Shown here one piece after another: positions 1 through 6,952 of a stretch of 18,216 bases of DNA. Within the stretch, counting starts at the first letter, position 1, and each line of letters begins with the position of its first letter. A program made the translations under genes and the position numbers. The notes below the pieces were generated by a model. The model worked only from the letters and a program-made list of their open reading frames with translations, was not told where the DNA came from and did not search any database. Origin of the DNA: JBOHUX01 sp050734915 (GTDB lineage Bacteria; Chloroflexota; Dormibacteria; Dormibacterales; Dormibacteraceae); assembly GCA_050734915.1 (NCBI GenBank), contig JBOHUX010000031.1, positions 1 through 18,216 of the forward strand, in the 5' to 3' direction.

Positions 1-11
1 GGCCGGCCCCT

Positions 12-1301
12 GTGTCGAGTGAGAGGTCAGGCCTGGCTGGCAAGGCGCTGACCACGTTTGGTGCCAGGGGTCTGATGGCAGGCCTCACCTTCACCGCCAG
101 CGTGCTGGCTGCACGTAGCCTCGGCCCCGCCGGACGAGGATCCTTGGCGGTGGCGATGCTACTCACGGTCCTGACCGCAGCGCCGATGGCCGGCCCGCAG
201 GCGGCGGCAGCGCACGAGATCTCGCGTCGGCGGAGCAGCGTGCATCGGGTCGCGATGGCGGCCCTCGCCACATCCATCCCGTTCTCGCTGGCGATCGTCG
301 CTGTTGCACTCGCCTATGGAGCGATCGCTGGCCGTGCACTGCCGGAGTCGCTGGAGTGGGGATTGGCTGCCCAGGTGGCGGTCTGCGGTTCCACCGCGTT
401 GATGGGGGTCTTCCTCGGACGCGAAGACACCACGTCCTACAATGTACTGAACGCGCTACCGCCCCTCCTGACGGCGCTCACCTTCGTCGCGCTGGTGGCC
501 ACCGGCAACGACAGGCTGCAACTGTTCCTCGGGGCCTGGACGGCCAGTCAGGTGGCTGCGTTTCTGTGGGCAGTCTCGCGACTTCGAAGCCTCCGGGGTG
601 CCGCGGCGCCACCAGTATGGAGTGGCATGCGCTTCTTCCTTCGCTTCGCGCTGGTCGCAGCGCTGGTGGGTCTCACCAATGTATTGAACTGGCGCGTCGA
701 TTTTCTTGTTGTCTCGGCCATGCTGTCGACGACGAAGCTCGGCATCTACTCGGTGGCTCTTCAGAGCGCGGAGAGTCTGTGGCTCATCAGCCTGGCGATA
801 TCGGTGGCCCTGTATGGCCGGCTCGGCCACCTGAGCCGTGAGCGGGCAGTCGCACTCGTGGCCCGGAGCATTCGCCAGATGATCCTTGGTGGCGCGATCA
901 TGGGCGCGGTCCTGTTCATACTCGCGCCGACCTTGCTGCCGGCCGTCTTCGGGCCACAATACCGAGAGGGCGTTGACCCCGTTCGGATCCTGCTAGTTGG
1001 CATCGTCCCATCGACGACGATAAGCGTCCTCGCAACGTACTTCACCAACCAGGCAGGGCGTCCGCGGGTCAGTCTGGCAGTAGGCGGTGTCGGCGCTGCG
1101 TTGAATGCGGGTTTCTCCGTCCTGTTCGTGCCGCGCTACGGAATCACGGGCGCTGCCATCGCGACCTCGGGATCTTACCTCGTCCAGGCGGTTGCGGCCC
1201 TCATGCTGTTCCAGAGGTCGACGCACGTGGCATGGAGGGACTTGGTCGTGGTCACGAGCGGTGACCTTGACTGGTACCGGTGGATCGCGATGCGGCGATA
1301 A
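12..1301 (+). CDS. Polysaccharide flippase, Wzx/MOP superfamily
   Basis: Predicted multi-pass inner-membrane protein that would flip undecaprenyl-linked oligosaccharide units for surface-polysaccharide assembly. The 429-residue chain is almost wholly hydrophobic segments joined by short basic loops. It opens with a typical MOP-flippase N-terminus (GARGLMAGLTFTASVLAARS, then LGPAGRG), in which the first helix is followed by a conserved 'R-x-LGPxGRG' turn. A late segment (ITGAAIATSGSYLVQA) resembles the usual C-terminal helix. The GTG at 12 is the first start inside the window, but the frame is open to the left edge, so the true start may lie outside. The next gene, a glycosyltransferase, begins 22 nt after the stop, so co-transcription is likely. 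Base composition is visibly lower in G+C than the chaperone genes further right, which is common for glycan loci. The superfamily is secure; the transported glycan is unknown. Confidence 0.85.
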   Translation: MSSERSGLAGKALTTFGARGLMAGLTFTASVLAARSLGPAGRGSLAVAMLLTVLTAAPMAGPQAAAAHEISRRRSSVHRVAMAALATSIPFSLAIVAVALAYGAIAGRALPESLEWGLAAQVAVCGSTALMGVFLGREDTTSYNVLNALPPLLTALTFVALVATGNDRLQLFLGAWTASQVAAFLWAVSRLRSLRGAAAPPVWSGMRFFLRFALVAALVGLTNVLNWRVDFLVVSAMLSTTKLGIYSVALQSAESLWLISLAISVALYGRLGHLSRERAVALVARSIRQMILGGAIMGAVLFILAPTLLPAVFGPQYREGVDPVRILLVGIVPSTTISVLATYFTNQAGRPRVSLAVGGVGAALNAGFSVLFVPRYGITGAAIATSGSYLVQAVAALMLFQRSTHVAWRDLVVVTSGDLDWYRWIAMRR

Positions 1302-1323
1302 TAGGCTTCCTGGCCACCCTGCG

Positions 1324-2361
1324 ATGAGGATTCGGATACGGCACCTCCCAGTGACGCCCCATGCCTTGGTGGTTGGTGGCTTTGAGTTGCAAGCAAGGCA
1401 TTTTCTGGATGCCTGCTCGAGAGCGGGGCTTGACTCTCAGCCGTTACGCCCGATGGACGCCGCGGACCGTCCGGATGTCCTCCATTACTGGGGGTTGCAT
1501 CGAGGCTTTGCAGCGCCGATGCTCTGGGCACACCGGGCTGGCGTGAAAAACGTGGTGACCGCACTCCTGCCTGCCGTCCCAACTGGAGTGGCGCGGCTAC
1601 GGCTCGGCGCACGCCGGGCCATCGCAAGACGGCTGATCGATCCAAGGTGGAACGAGTTGGTCGATGCGTTGGTGGTTGTCAGCGATGAGCAGAGAAGGGT
1701 CGCCTGCTCCTACTTTGGCTTCGAGAGACGCAAGGTGAACGTGATCCCTAACATTGTGGCCGAGCAGTTCTGGACGGCAACGCGCGACGTCAGTCAGGGC
1801 GGTTACCTCCTATGTTCGGGCAACATTTCGCCGCGAAAGGGACAATTAGATCTCGTCCTAGCCTCGGCGAAGGCGTCGTTACCACTAGTGCTCGTGGGGG
1901 GCAGGGTGCCCGGTGAGGAGAGGTACTTCGACCTCGTCATGAGCGCCGTCCAGAGGGCGGGCGCCACCTACGTCGGCGAGCTCGAACCGTCGAGCCAGGA
2001 GTTGGTGGACGTCTACACGGGAGCCAAGGCGTTCGTCCTGCTGAGCAGGTCTGAAACCCAACCAGTCAGCGTCCTCGAGGCTGCCGTGGTGGGGTTGCCG
2101 ATCGGGTTGCTGCGCCAACCGTACACGGCCCAGGCGGCGTTCCGGGGAGCACTTCGGTTTTCCGATCCAAGTCCTGAGACCGTAGCCGAGGGACTTCTGT
2201 CCCTGATGGCCTCCGGGGCGGTGCAACATGGTCTCGACCGGGCCATGCTTCAAGCCTGTCGAGCGGAGGCGGCCGGGTCGGCCGCCAGGTCACTCTATGA
2301 AGGCCTGTTCGCGGATGGGAGCGGCTGTGACGGGACCCCGAAAACGGATCCACCATTGTGA
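1324..2361 (+). CDS. Glycosyltransferase, GT4-like (GT-B fold), probably 3'-truncated
   Basis: Retaining glycosyltransferase expected to add a sugar from a nucleotide donor to a lipid-linked or nascent polysaccharide in the cytoplasm. The C-terminal Rossmann domain is clear: CSGNISPRKGQLDLV (about 164-178), LVLVGGRVPGEERYF (188-202), YVGEL (216-220) and the donor-binding EX7E motif (E244 to E252, in SETQPVSVLEAAVVGLPI). ATG 1324 is chosen because homology-like sequence starts there and the longer frame upstream overlaps the flippase. The N-terminal acceptor domain is short. The last residues (about 331-345) are Gly/Pro/Asp-rich and unlike a normal GT4 terminal helix. The stop TGA (2359-2361) coincides with the first bases of a candidate IS terminal repeat, so the C-terminus may have been cut and re-ended by the insertion. 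It likely belongs with the upstream flippase. The donor and acceptor cannot be inferred. Confidence 0.85.
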   Translation: MRIRIRHLPVTPHALVVGGFELQARHFLDACSRAGLDSQPLRPMDAADRPDVLHYWGLHRGFAAPMLWAHRAGVKNVVTALLPAVPTGVARLRLGARRAIARRLIDPRWNELVDALVVVSDEQRRVACSYFGFERRKVNVIPNIVAEQFWTATRDVSQGGYLLCSGNISPRKGQLDLVLASAKASLPLVLVGGRVPGEERYFDLVMSAVQRAGATYVGELEPSSQELVDVYTGAKAFVLLSRSETQPVSVLEAAVVGLPIGLLRQPYTAQAAFRGALRFSDPSPETVAEGLLSLMASGAVQHGLDRAMLQACRAEAAGSAARSLYEGLFADGSGCDGTPKTDPPL

Positions 2362-2794
2362 GGGTTCCGTGAGTTTGACAGCCGCGCCGACGCTGCCGGC
2401 ACTGCCGGCTGGGGATGGCCCGGCGGGGCGATTGCGGGTCTTGGTCGAGGTCGCTGCGACGCCCAGGACCCCCTCACCCGGCTTTGCTCCCGGGCGTCCC
2501 GGGCCGCCTCAGGGGCTCGGGTTTTGGAGCCGCCCCCGAGTGCGCCTCCCGTTCTCGTCACGGAGCCGGCGCGGGTCCTTGGCTTCGTCCGCTTTCGTGC
2601 CGCCGTATTGGTTGCGCCAGCGGCTGAAGGGTGAGCTCCCTGATCGCCAGCGCCTTGGACGCCTTGGCCACGGTCTTGCCTTCGGCCAGCAGCCGGTCCC
2701 CCTCGCGGAGCTTGCCAACCACCTGCTCCGGGGTGTGCTTTCTGCCCTTCACCTGGGTTCCTCCTTGCCTTCGCGGGCCATGGTGGGACCCTCA
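2359..2794 (-). mobile_element. Decayed IS3-family-like insertion sequence remnant
   Basis: This about 436-bp stretch fills most of the gene-free gap 2362-2846. Its ends carry a short inverted repeat: TGAGGGTTCC reading rightward at 2359-2368, and TGAGGGTCCC reading leftward at 2794-2785 (9 of 10 match). Inside, on the minus strand, is a frameshifted OrfA starting about 40 bp from the right end, as in intact IS3 elements. An intact element would be over 1 kb, so most of OrfB is gone; only a weak OrfB-like stretch near 2400-2500 is conceivable. No target-site duplication is visible next to the repeats (left flank TTG, right flank TAT). The assignment rests mainly on OrfA; the ends are less certain. 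Confidence 0.6.
2530..2752 (-). pseudogene. IS3-family transposase OrfA remnant (frameshifted)
   Basis: The minus-strand frame from GTG 2752 reads KGRKHTPEQVVGKLREGDRL, then LAEGKTVAKASKALAIRE. This matches the well-known start of IS3-type OrfA proteins (HTH_Tnp_1/IS911-like helix-turn-helix). The frame then breaks. The continuation FSRWRNQYGGTKADEAK, also diagnostic of OrfA, is in another frame, so a single-base indel near 2629-2634 has disrupted the gene. After that the sequence decays (DPRRLRDENGRRTR where ENARLKR-like residues are expected) and stops. A good Shine-Dalgarno (AAGGAGG, 7 nt before GTG 2752) survives. OrfA would have bound the IS ends and, by programmed frameshift with OrfB, formed the transposase. 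It is non-functional here. Confidence 0.8.
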
Positions 2795-2813
2795 TATCAG
2801 ATGGACCAATTCT

Positions 2814-2843
2814 CGGGGGTGAGGTCAGCTGACCTGGGCCCCG
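2814..2843. terminator. Interrupted palindrome at the 3' end of the sugar-transferase gene
   Basis: A perfect 14-bp palindrome AGGTCAGCTGACCT (2822-2835) is flanked by CGGGG (2814-2818) and CCCCG (2839-2843), separated by 3-nt internal loops. It lies a few bases after the minus-strand sugar-transferase stop, so it may act as a transcript-end hairpin. There is no U-run. The symmetric core could instead be a protein-binding site or part of the adjacent IS scar. Confidence 0.35.
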
Positions 2844-2846
2844 GCG

Positions 2847-3605
2847 TCAGGTTGCCTGGCTGAGATCCTCGATGAAGGCCGTCGAGGGCGAGGACTCCGC
2901 CTCCTCCGGACCCGGCGCGATCTCCGCCATCCGCCGCTCGCCGCGCCGCCTCGGTCGGAGGCCGCAGGTGAGGACCGCAAGGGTCTTGCCGACGATGATC
3001 AGATCCAGCTTGGGGCCCATGTTCTCGATGTAGTAGAGATCCCGGGCGACGTTCTGATACATGGGGATGCCGTCTCTGTGGTGGACCTGCCACCAGCCGG
3101 TGATGCCGGGCTTCACGAGGTGCCGGTCGAGCTGCCAAGGCTCGTACCTGGAGAGAAGCGGCATCTGCTCGGGTCGAGGGCCGATCAACGCCATCTCGCC
3201 TCTCACCACGTTCAGGAGCTGCGGCACCTCATCGAGTCCGCTGCGTCGGAGGATGCCTCCGAACCGGGTGATGTGGGGGTCTGACTCGGGCACCTTATCG
3301 GAGTAATGAGGTGAATCTGCGTGCATGGTCCGGAACTTGATGATCGCGAAGGGCCGTCCCGACCGGCCCGCCCGCATCTGGCGGAAGAACACGGGGCCGG
3401 GGGAGTCAAGCGTGGTGACGACCGCGATGGCCAGCAGGACCGGCGAGAGCAGGATCAGCGCCGCAAGGGCAAGGAGGAGGTCAATGACGCTCCGGGCGGC
3501 GGCGTATGCGGATCGTGGCCGGGTGGGGAGCCTGGATGGCCGGGCATGCGGGGAATCCGACGCCGAACGCTTCTGCTCGTCTGTGCACGGTCGGGTCTCA
3601 AGCAA
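2847..3605 (-). CDS. Bacterial sugar transferase (undecaprenyl-phosphate glycosyl-1-phosphate transferase)
   Basis: Predicted monotopic phosphoglycosyl transferase (PF02397 type). These enzymes move a sugar-1-phosphate from a nucleotide sugar to undecaprenyl phosphate at the cytoplasmic membrane face, the first committed step of polysaccharide repeat-unit synthesis. From TTG 3605 the protein is 252 aa. A single hydrophobic re-entrant segment (about 40-64) is followed by PGPVFFRQMRAGRSGRPF, then IIKFRTM, the catalytic Asp-Glu pair in GLDEVPQLLNV (D115/E116), GEMALIGPRPE and KPGITGWWQV. The start is decided by AAGGAG (3614-3619) ending 8 nt before TTG 3605. A frame open to 3827 would add unconserved, basic low-complexity sequence overlapping the divergent HIT gene. 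A strong promoter (3665-3693) reads into it. At about 250 aa this is the short WcaJ-like core without the N-terminal transmembrane bundle. It probably works with the flippase, glycosyltransferase and BY-kinase in this window. Confidence 0.9.
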   Translation of the reverse strand: MLETRPCTDEQKRSASDSPHARPSRLPTRPRSAYAAARSVIDLLLALAALILLSPVLLAIAVVTTLDSPGPVFFRQMRAGRSGRPFAIIKFRTMHADSPHYSDKVPESDPHITRFGGILRRSGLDEVPQLLNVVRGEMALIGPRPEQMPLLSRYEPWQLDRHLVKPGITGWWQVHHRDGIPMYQNVARDLYYIENMGPKLDLIIVGKTLAVLTCGLRPRRRGERRMAEIAPGPEEAESSPSTAFIEDLSQAT

Positions 3606-3613
3606 GCGAGGTG

Positions 3614-3619
3614 CTCCTT
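3614..3619 (-). promoter_or_regulatory. Shine-Dalgarno deciding the TTG start of the sugar transferase
   Basis: AAGGAG on the minus strand ends 8 nt upstream of TTG 3605-3603. No comparable site precedes the other in-frame candidates. Confidence 0.7.
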
Positions 3620-3664
3620 GTCTCGGAGAGGGGTGTGGACCTGACCGGCTCCAGGCCGCCGACG

Positions 3665-3693
3665 ATTGTAAGGGCCGAGAGAGCGGCTGTCCA
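3665..3693 (-). promoter_or_regulatory. Sigma70-type promoter of the sugar-transferase gene
   Basis: The minus strand reads -35 TGGACA (3693-3688), a 17-bp spacer, and -10 TACAAT (3670-3665). Each hexamer matches the consensus at 5 of 6 positions with ideal spacing. Transcription would start near 3658, giving a leader of about 50 nt that includes the AAGGAG site. Confidence 0.65.
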
Positions 3694-3799
3694 GCAACCT
3701 GTGCCGGATCATGGCCGCCGAGGCGCCCCCGCCCGCGGCCCCGCCCGAGGAGAAGCCGACACCCCGCGACGACTCGGAGAGCGCCGCCGGCGGCTCGGG

Positions 3800-3805
3800 T
3801 AACCT
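3800..3805 (+). promoter_or_regulatory. -10 element of the HIT gene (leaderless layout)
   Basis: TAACCT ends 8 nt before ATG 3814, placing the expected +1 at or within a couple of bases of the start codon. No -35 or Shine-Dalgarno is evident. The same hexamer precedes the RHH antitoxin at 5283-5278. Confidence 0.45.
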
Positions 3806-3813
3806 TGCCCCAG

Positions 3814-4152
3814 ATGGCCACCTGCATCTTCTGCGCGATCGCCCGGGGCGAGGGGGACGCTCGGTACGTCCATCGCGACGATCGCGTGGTGGCGATCGAG
3901 GACCTCGGGCCGGTGGCGCCGGTTCACGTGCTGGTGATCCCGGTCGAGCACTTCGAGACCGTCCGCGAGATCACCGATCCCGCCCTGCTCGCCCGCATGC
4001 ACCAGGTGGCCCACCGGATCGCGGATGAGCGGGGGCTGGCGGAGAGCGGCTACCGGCTCGTCTTCAACATCGGGCGCGACGGTGGTCAGACCGTCCCGCA
4101 CGTCCATCTCCACCTGCTCGGCGGGCGGGCGATGGCGTGGCCGCCGGGGTGA
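3814..4152 (+). CDS. HIT (histidine triad) family nucleotide hydrolase, HinT-like
   Basis: Small cytoplasmic hydrolase of purine nucleotide phosphoramidates or AMP-linked substrates. The 112-aa protein has N-terminal CxxC (C4, C7 in MATCIFCAIARGE), the central VHVLVIPVEHFETV strand-helix and the active-site triad HVHLHLLGG (residues 96-104) near the C-terminus, the standard HinT arrangement and length. ATG 3814 is chosen because CIFC is the usual start; upstream in-frame sequence is low-complexity and overlaps the divergent promoter region. A -10-like TAACCT ends 8 nt before ATG, suggesting a leaderless transcript. Its stop overlaps the YbaK-type gene start (GTGA at 4149-4152), so the two are translationally coupled. 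The physiological substrate is not predictable. Confidence 0.92.
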   Translation: MATCIFCAIARGEGDARYVHRDDRVVAIEDLGPVAPVHVLVIPVEHFETVREITDPALLARMHQVAHRIADERGLAESGYRLVFNIGRDGGQTVPHVHLHLLGGRAMAWPPG

Positions 4153-4607
4153 GCCGGTTCGAGCGGCGGCTGGCCGAGGCCGGCATCGCGCTCGAGGTGA
4201 GGCGCTTCCCGGAGGGGACGAGGACGGCCGGCGACGCGGCGGCGGCGATCGGGTGCTCGGTGGGGCAGATCGTGAAGTCCCTGGTCCTGACCGCGCGGGG
4301 ACGCCCGCTGGTGGCACTGGTCAGCGGCGGCAACCGGCTGGACGCGCTCAAGCTGGCGGCGATCGCCGGGGCTCCGGTGATCATGGCCGGCGCGGAGGCG
4401 GCCCGGGCGGCGACGGGCTACGCGATCGGCGGCGTCCCTCCCTTCGGATACGAGGCCGAGCTGGCCGTCTACATGGACCGCGACCTGGAGGCGCACCAGG
4501 TCGTGTGGGCGGCGGCGGGGCGGCCCGACTCGGTCTTCCCGATTGCGCCCGCGCGTCTTCGCGAGCTGAGCGGCGCCCAGGTCGTGGACCTCAAGCTCGA
4601 CGGCTGA
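4149..4607 (+). CDS. YbaK/EbsC-type aminoacyl-tRNA deacylase
   Basis: Member of the YbaK/ProX editing-domain family, stand-alone proteins that hydrolyse mischarged aminoacyl-tRNA, typically Cys-tRNA(Pro) or Ala-tRNA(Pro). The 152-aa single-domain protein shows AAAIGCSVGQIVKSLVL with the conserved catalytic lysine, LVALVSGGNRLDALKLA, the glycine-rich TGYAIGGVPPFGY loop, and VWAAAGRPDSVFPI. These are in family order and the length is typical. GTG 4149 is preferred because it makes a 4-nt GTGA overlap with the HIT stop; GTG 4137 in the same frame is the alternative and adds four residues. The gene sits downstream of HIT in a coupled pair and converges on a VapC toxin gene with a shared hairpin between them. 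The family is secure; the exact tRNA specificity is not. Confidence 0.9.
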   Translation: MSRFERRLAEAGIALEVRRFPEGTRTAGDAAAAIGCSVGQIVKSLVLTARGRPLVALVSGGNRLDALKLAAIAGAPVIMAGAEAARAATGYAIGGVPPFGYEAELAVYMDRDLEAHQVVWAAAGRPDSVFPIAPARLRELSGAQVVDLKLDG

Positions 4608-4629
4608 GGGCGGGGCGGGCGGGGCTCGA

Positions 4630-4652
4630 CCGGGCGCGGCGATCCCGCCCGG
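4630..4652. terminator. Hairpin between convergent ybaK-like and vapC genes
   Basis: CCGGGCG (4630-4636) and CGCCCGG (4646-4652) form a 7-bp perfect G+C stem around a 9-nt loop, in the 46-bp gap between two convergent genes. It could act in both directions. No U-tract follows, which is common in high-GC genomes but lowers certainty. Confidence 0.45.
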
Positions 4653-4653
4653 C

Positions 4654-5049
4654 TCAGGGGAGGATGGTGATCGACCCTTCGCGGGCGACCACGCCGAAGT
4701 CGCGGTCGAGGGTCAGGATGGGAGTGCCGGTCCGCTCGGCGCAGGCGACCACGCCGGCGTCCGCCGCTCCCAGCGGGAGATCGGCGTAGCGCCCGACCAG
4801 GGTCCGGATCCTCGCCCAGTCCTCGCGCCCGCAGTCGAGCGAGAAGGCGCCCTCCTCGAGGTCGAGGAGGAACGCGTCCAGCACCTGGGGGCCGAGCCGA
4901 TCCTCGATCATGTACGTGCTCTCGGCCAGAATTCCGGCGGGGACCAGGCAGGCTCCGGGGGCATCCTCGATCACCCCGCGGATGTCCCCGTGGGCGGGGT
5001 CCCGGCGGTTCAAGAAGGCCAGCAGCGCCGAGGTGTCGAGGGTGATCAT
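4654..5049 (-). CDS. vapC: VapC-type PIN-domain toxin ribonuclease
   Basis: PIN-domain endoribonuclease of a type II TA module; VapC proteins usually cut tRNA or rRNA when released from their antitoxin. The 131-aa chain has the full acidic constellation: D5 in MITLDTSALLAF, E43 in ILAESTYM, D97 in GAADAGVVACAE, and D115/D117 in ILTLDRDFGVV. It should be catalytically intact. Its ATG overlaps the antitoxin stop by 4 nt (ATGA, 5049-5046), the classic coupled antitoxin-first arrangement. It would be co-transcribed from the palindrome-containing promoter upstream of the antitoxin and autoregulated by the pair. It converges on the YbaK-like gene. Confidence 0.92.
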   Translation of the reverse strand: MITLDTSALLAFLNRRDPAHGDIRGVIEDAPGACLVPAGILAESTYMIEDRLGPQVLDAFLLDLEEGAFSLDCGREDWARIRTLVGRYADLPLGAADAGVVACAERTGTPILTLDRDFGVVAREGSITILP

Positions 5050-5270
5050 CCGCGGCCCCAGCGGGCACGCAGGTAGTCCTCGCTGGTGGCGCCGGAGATC
5101 TCGCCGTCCTCGCCGCTCCCGGCCGAATGGAACGTGCGGCGGGGCTGCTCCGCGAGGTAACGCTCCAGCGCCTCGCGCACCAACTGGGCCTGGGACCGGT
5201 GCTGGCGCCGGGCGAGATCGCGGATCCGGTGCTGAAGCTCCGTGGGCAGATAGAGGGTGGTCTTCTCCAC
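5046..5270 (-). CDS. vapB: Ribbon-helix-helix antitoxin (VapB-like)
   Basis: A 74-aa antitoxin with an N-terminal ribbon-helix-helix DNA-binding fold: KTTLYLPTELQHRIRDLARR as beta strand and first helix, then HRSQAQLVREALERYLAEQP as second helix. A charged, disordered C-terminal tail (SGEDGEISGATSEDYLRARW) would wrap and inhibit VapC. GTG 5270 is preferred over a start at 5330 because the RHH motif begins right after it. The intervening 60 nt instead hold a -10 TAACCT (5283-5278) and a perfect palindrome, a normal operator position. Translation probably begins at or near the mRNA 5' end. It overlaps vapC by ATGA. RHH family and partner are clear. Confidence 0.88.
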   Translation of the reverse strand: MEKTTLYLPTELQHRIRDLARRQHRSQAQLVREALERYLAEQPRRTFHSAGSGEDGEISGATSEDYLRARWGRG

Positions 5271-5277
5271 GTTGCGC

Positions 5278-5307
5278 AGGTTATCGCATATGGCGCCATA
5301 TATGGCG
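5278..5307 (-). promoter_or_regulatory. Promoter/operator of the RHH-VapC module
   Basis: Minus-strand -10 TAACCT (5283-5278) lies 7 nt from GTG 5270. Just upstream is the perfect 14-bp palindrome ATATGGCGCCATAT (5288-5301). The half-site ATATGGCG recurs at 5300-5307, giving two direct copies 12 bp apart on the plus strand. The spacing suits cooperative binding of RHH dimers, so this is the likely autorepression site. Confidence 0.6.
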
Positions 5308-5326
5308 GCGGGAGCCCGCCCCGCGC

Positions 5327-6085
5327 TCACCAGCCGCCGGTGGCGGCCGACGGCAGGTGGCCGGCGTCGATCCTCTGGGCCAGTGCCTCGATGCCCTGCG
5401 CGTACTGCTGGGCGCCGGCGCCGACGCCATCCTGCCGGATGCTGGTCGGGCCCTGGTTGTAGGCCTCGAGGGCCGTGGTGAGGTCGCCGAACTCATCGAT
5501 GTAGGCTTTGAGGAGGGCGGCGCCCACCTCCGCGTTGTCGACCGGGTTCCGCACGTCGACCTGGCGGTGGAGCAGGGCCGGCCCCGCCCAGGCGGCGCTG
5601 GCGGGCTCGACCTGCATGAGGCCGACCGCGCCCGCGCCGGAGACCAGGGACTGGTCCCAGCCACTTTCCCAGAAGGACACGGCGAGCACCAGGCCGTGGT
5701 CGAGCCCGGCCCGGCCGGCGGCCTCGGTCAGGATCTGCTGCGGGGTCTCGAGGCGCCCGGGCCGGCCCGAGCGGTCGGGCGACGTCGCCGCGGCTTCGAT
5801 GCGGCCCCCGCGGTGCGGTGGCGGGCCGGCGCGGTCGGGAGCCGTGGCTGTGAGCGCGCGCGAGGGCAGCGCCAGCGGGATGCCGGGCACCGCTCCTGTC
5901 CGGCCGAGGTCGGTCCAGGGCCGCCGGGCGGTGGCGGCGTCCACGGTGGAGCCCGCCAGCCGGCGGGCCGCGGTCAGGCCGGCCTCGATCTGGGGGCGCC
6001 GGCCGTCCAGCGGGGAGGCGGCCAGGACCGGAACGGCGGCCACCGCGAGGCCGCCGACGAGCAGTGGGATGGGAGCCAGGCGCAC
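5327..6085 (-). CDS. Secreted lytic transglycosylase (SLT-domain)
   Basis: Predicted peptidoglycan lytic transglycosylase, cleaving MurNAc-GlcNAc bonds outside the membrane. Residues 1-23 form a signal peptide (basic start, hydrophobic core LLVGGLAVAAVPVLA, AAS cleavage-like end). Residues about 25-112 are a Pro/Arg/Ala-rich linker. The SLT fold follows: FWESGWDQSL with catalytic E140, SGAGAVGLMQVEP (149-161), NPVDNAEVGAALL and TALEAYNQGPTS (204-215), the last matching the AYNxGP motif of family 1 enzymes. Total length of 252 aa is normal. GTG 6085 is the first start giving a signal peptide; an ATG a few bases upstream is out of frame. No SD is strong. The stop lies 57 nt upstream of the RHH antitoxin start. 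A housekeeping wall-remodelling or secretion-linked role is possible. Confidence 0.88.
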   Translation of the reverse strand: MRLAPIPLLVGGLAVAAVPVLAASPLDGRRPQIEAGLTAARRLAGSTVDAATARRPWTDLGRTGAVPGIPLALPSRALTATAPDRAGPPPHRGGRIEAAATSPDRSGRPGRLETPQQILTEAAGRAGLDHGLVLAVSFWESGWDQSLVSGAGAVGLMQVEPASAAWAGPALLHRQVDVRNPVDNAEVGAALLKAYIDEFGDLTTALEAYNQGPTSIRQDGVGAGAQQYAQGIEALAQRIDAGHLPSAATGGW

Positions 6086-6323
6086 GAAGCCCCATGAAAC
6101 GAGAGGCGGGGGGCGGAATGCAAGCGGGAGGGGCCGGATGGCCGGATGCCGCCCGGCAGGGCGGTCAGGTCCGCGGCGAGTGAGGGACGGTGCTTGGGGT
6201 GGCCTCAGCCGAGCCAGGTCGGCCCGGCTGCGCAGGGGGAGGCATCTCGGGCCTGGAATGAACGCTGCGGTGGCTTCGACCCAGAGCCCGGTCGTGTCCG
6301 TGGATCGGGGCAGCCTTCGGTGG

Positions 6324-6896
6324 TCAGGGTCGGGCGACCCCGCTCAGCGTGAGGCTGTTCCCGGCCAGCCGGGCGTGGAGATCGGAGAGGCCGCTCAGGG
6401 TGCGGCCCAGGTTCAGGTTGCGCCGGATCAGGCTTTGGACGCGCTGCTGGAGCGGGCCAGGCATCGGCAGGCGGCCGATCTGAGCGGTCTGGACCTGGAG
6501 CCGCGGCTGGCCGGCCTCGATGCTGACGATGCCCTCGACGTAGATGGGGAAGGTCCAGCCGTTGACGTGGCCGTCGGCGGTACCCTCCAGGGTGCCGGCA
6601 CCGGTGGCGTGGAGGACCAGGTGGTCGGCCTGCCGCTCGCCCGAGTCGGCGAGGCGCTGGTTGACCAGCGAGCTGATCTCGGCGTCGGTGAGGGAGATGC
6701 TGACCGGGATCGGGCGCCGGGCGGCGCGGGCGAGGGCCTCGGCGGCTACGAGACGCCCCAGCTTCCCCTCGGCGCTCAGGGTGGCGGCGCCCGAGAGCTG
6801 GACCGGCGGCAGCGGGTGGTCCTGGGTGGTGGCCGCCGAGTAGAGGTAGGCACCCCCGCCGACCAGGACGAGGATGACGAGCAGGAGGACCTTCAA
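6324..6896 (-). CDS. Membrane-anchored/secreted protein of unknown function (DUF2993/YpmS-like)
   Basis: A 190-aa protein starting at TTG 6896, with an N-terminal hydrophobic segment (KVLLLVILVLVGGGAYLYSA) acting as signal anchor or signal peptide. The rest is soluble. ISLTDAEISSLVNQRLADSG (about 73-92) resembles the helix that opens small lipid-binding extracytoplasmic domains (DUF2993/LmeA or YpmS-like). Beta-rich stretches follow (TLEGTADGHVNGWTFPIYVE, then LPMPGPLQQRVQSLI) and the end is SGNSL-like (LAGNSLTLSGVARP). This resemblance is by eye and not secure. The start is chosen because the longer frame overlaps the upstream SRPBCC gene and is antisense-like. It lies 56 nt downstream of that gene on the same strand. 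A role in envelope lipid handling is only a guess. Confidence 0.6.
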   Translation of the reverse strand: MKVLLLVILVLVGGGAYLYSAATTQDHPLPPVQLSGAATLSAEGKLGRLVAAEALARAARRPIPVSISLTDAEISSLVNQRLADSGERQADHLVLHATGAGTLEGTADGHVNGWTFPIYVEGIVSIEAGQPRLQVQTAQIGRLPMPGPLQQRVQSLIRRNLNLGRTLSGLSDLHARLAGNSLTLSGVARP

Positions 6897-6952
6897 GGCT
6901 GCCCAACACGATAGCCCCGGGTGGTCCCCCCGCTCGCCGCCAGGGCGGGTGC

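Noticed and set aside
2353..2800. Target-site duplication of the IS3-like element
   Set aside because: The bases flanking the candidate ends (TTG and TAT) do not match, so no duplication can be claimed.
2228..2863. Plus-strand 211-codon frame over the IS remnant
   Set aside because: Low-complexity Pro/Arg/Gly translation without domains. The minus strand of the same DNA contains recognisable OrfA.
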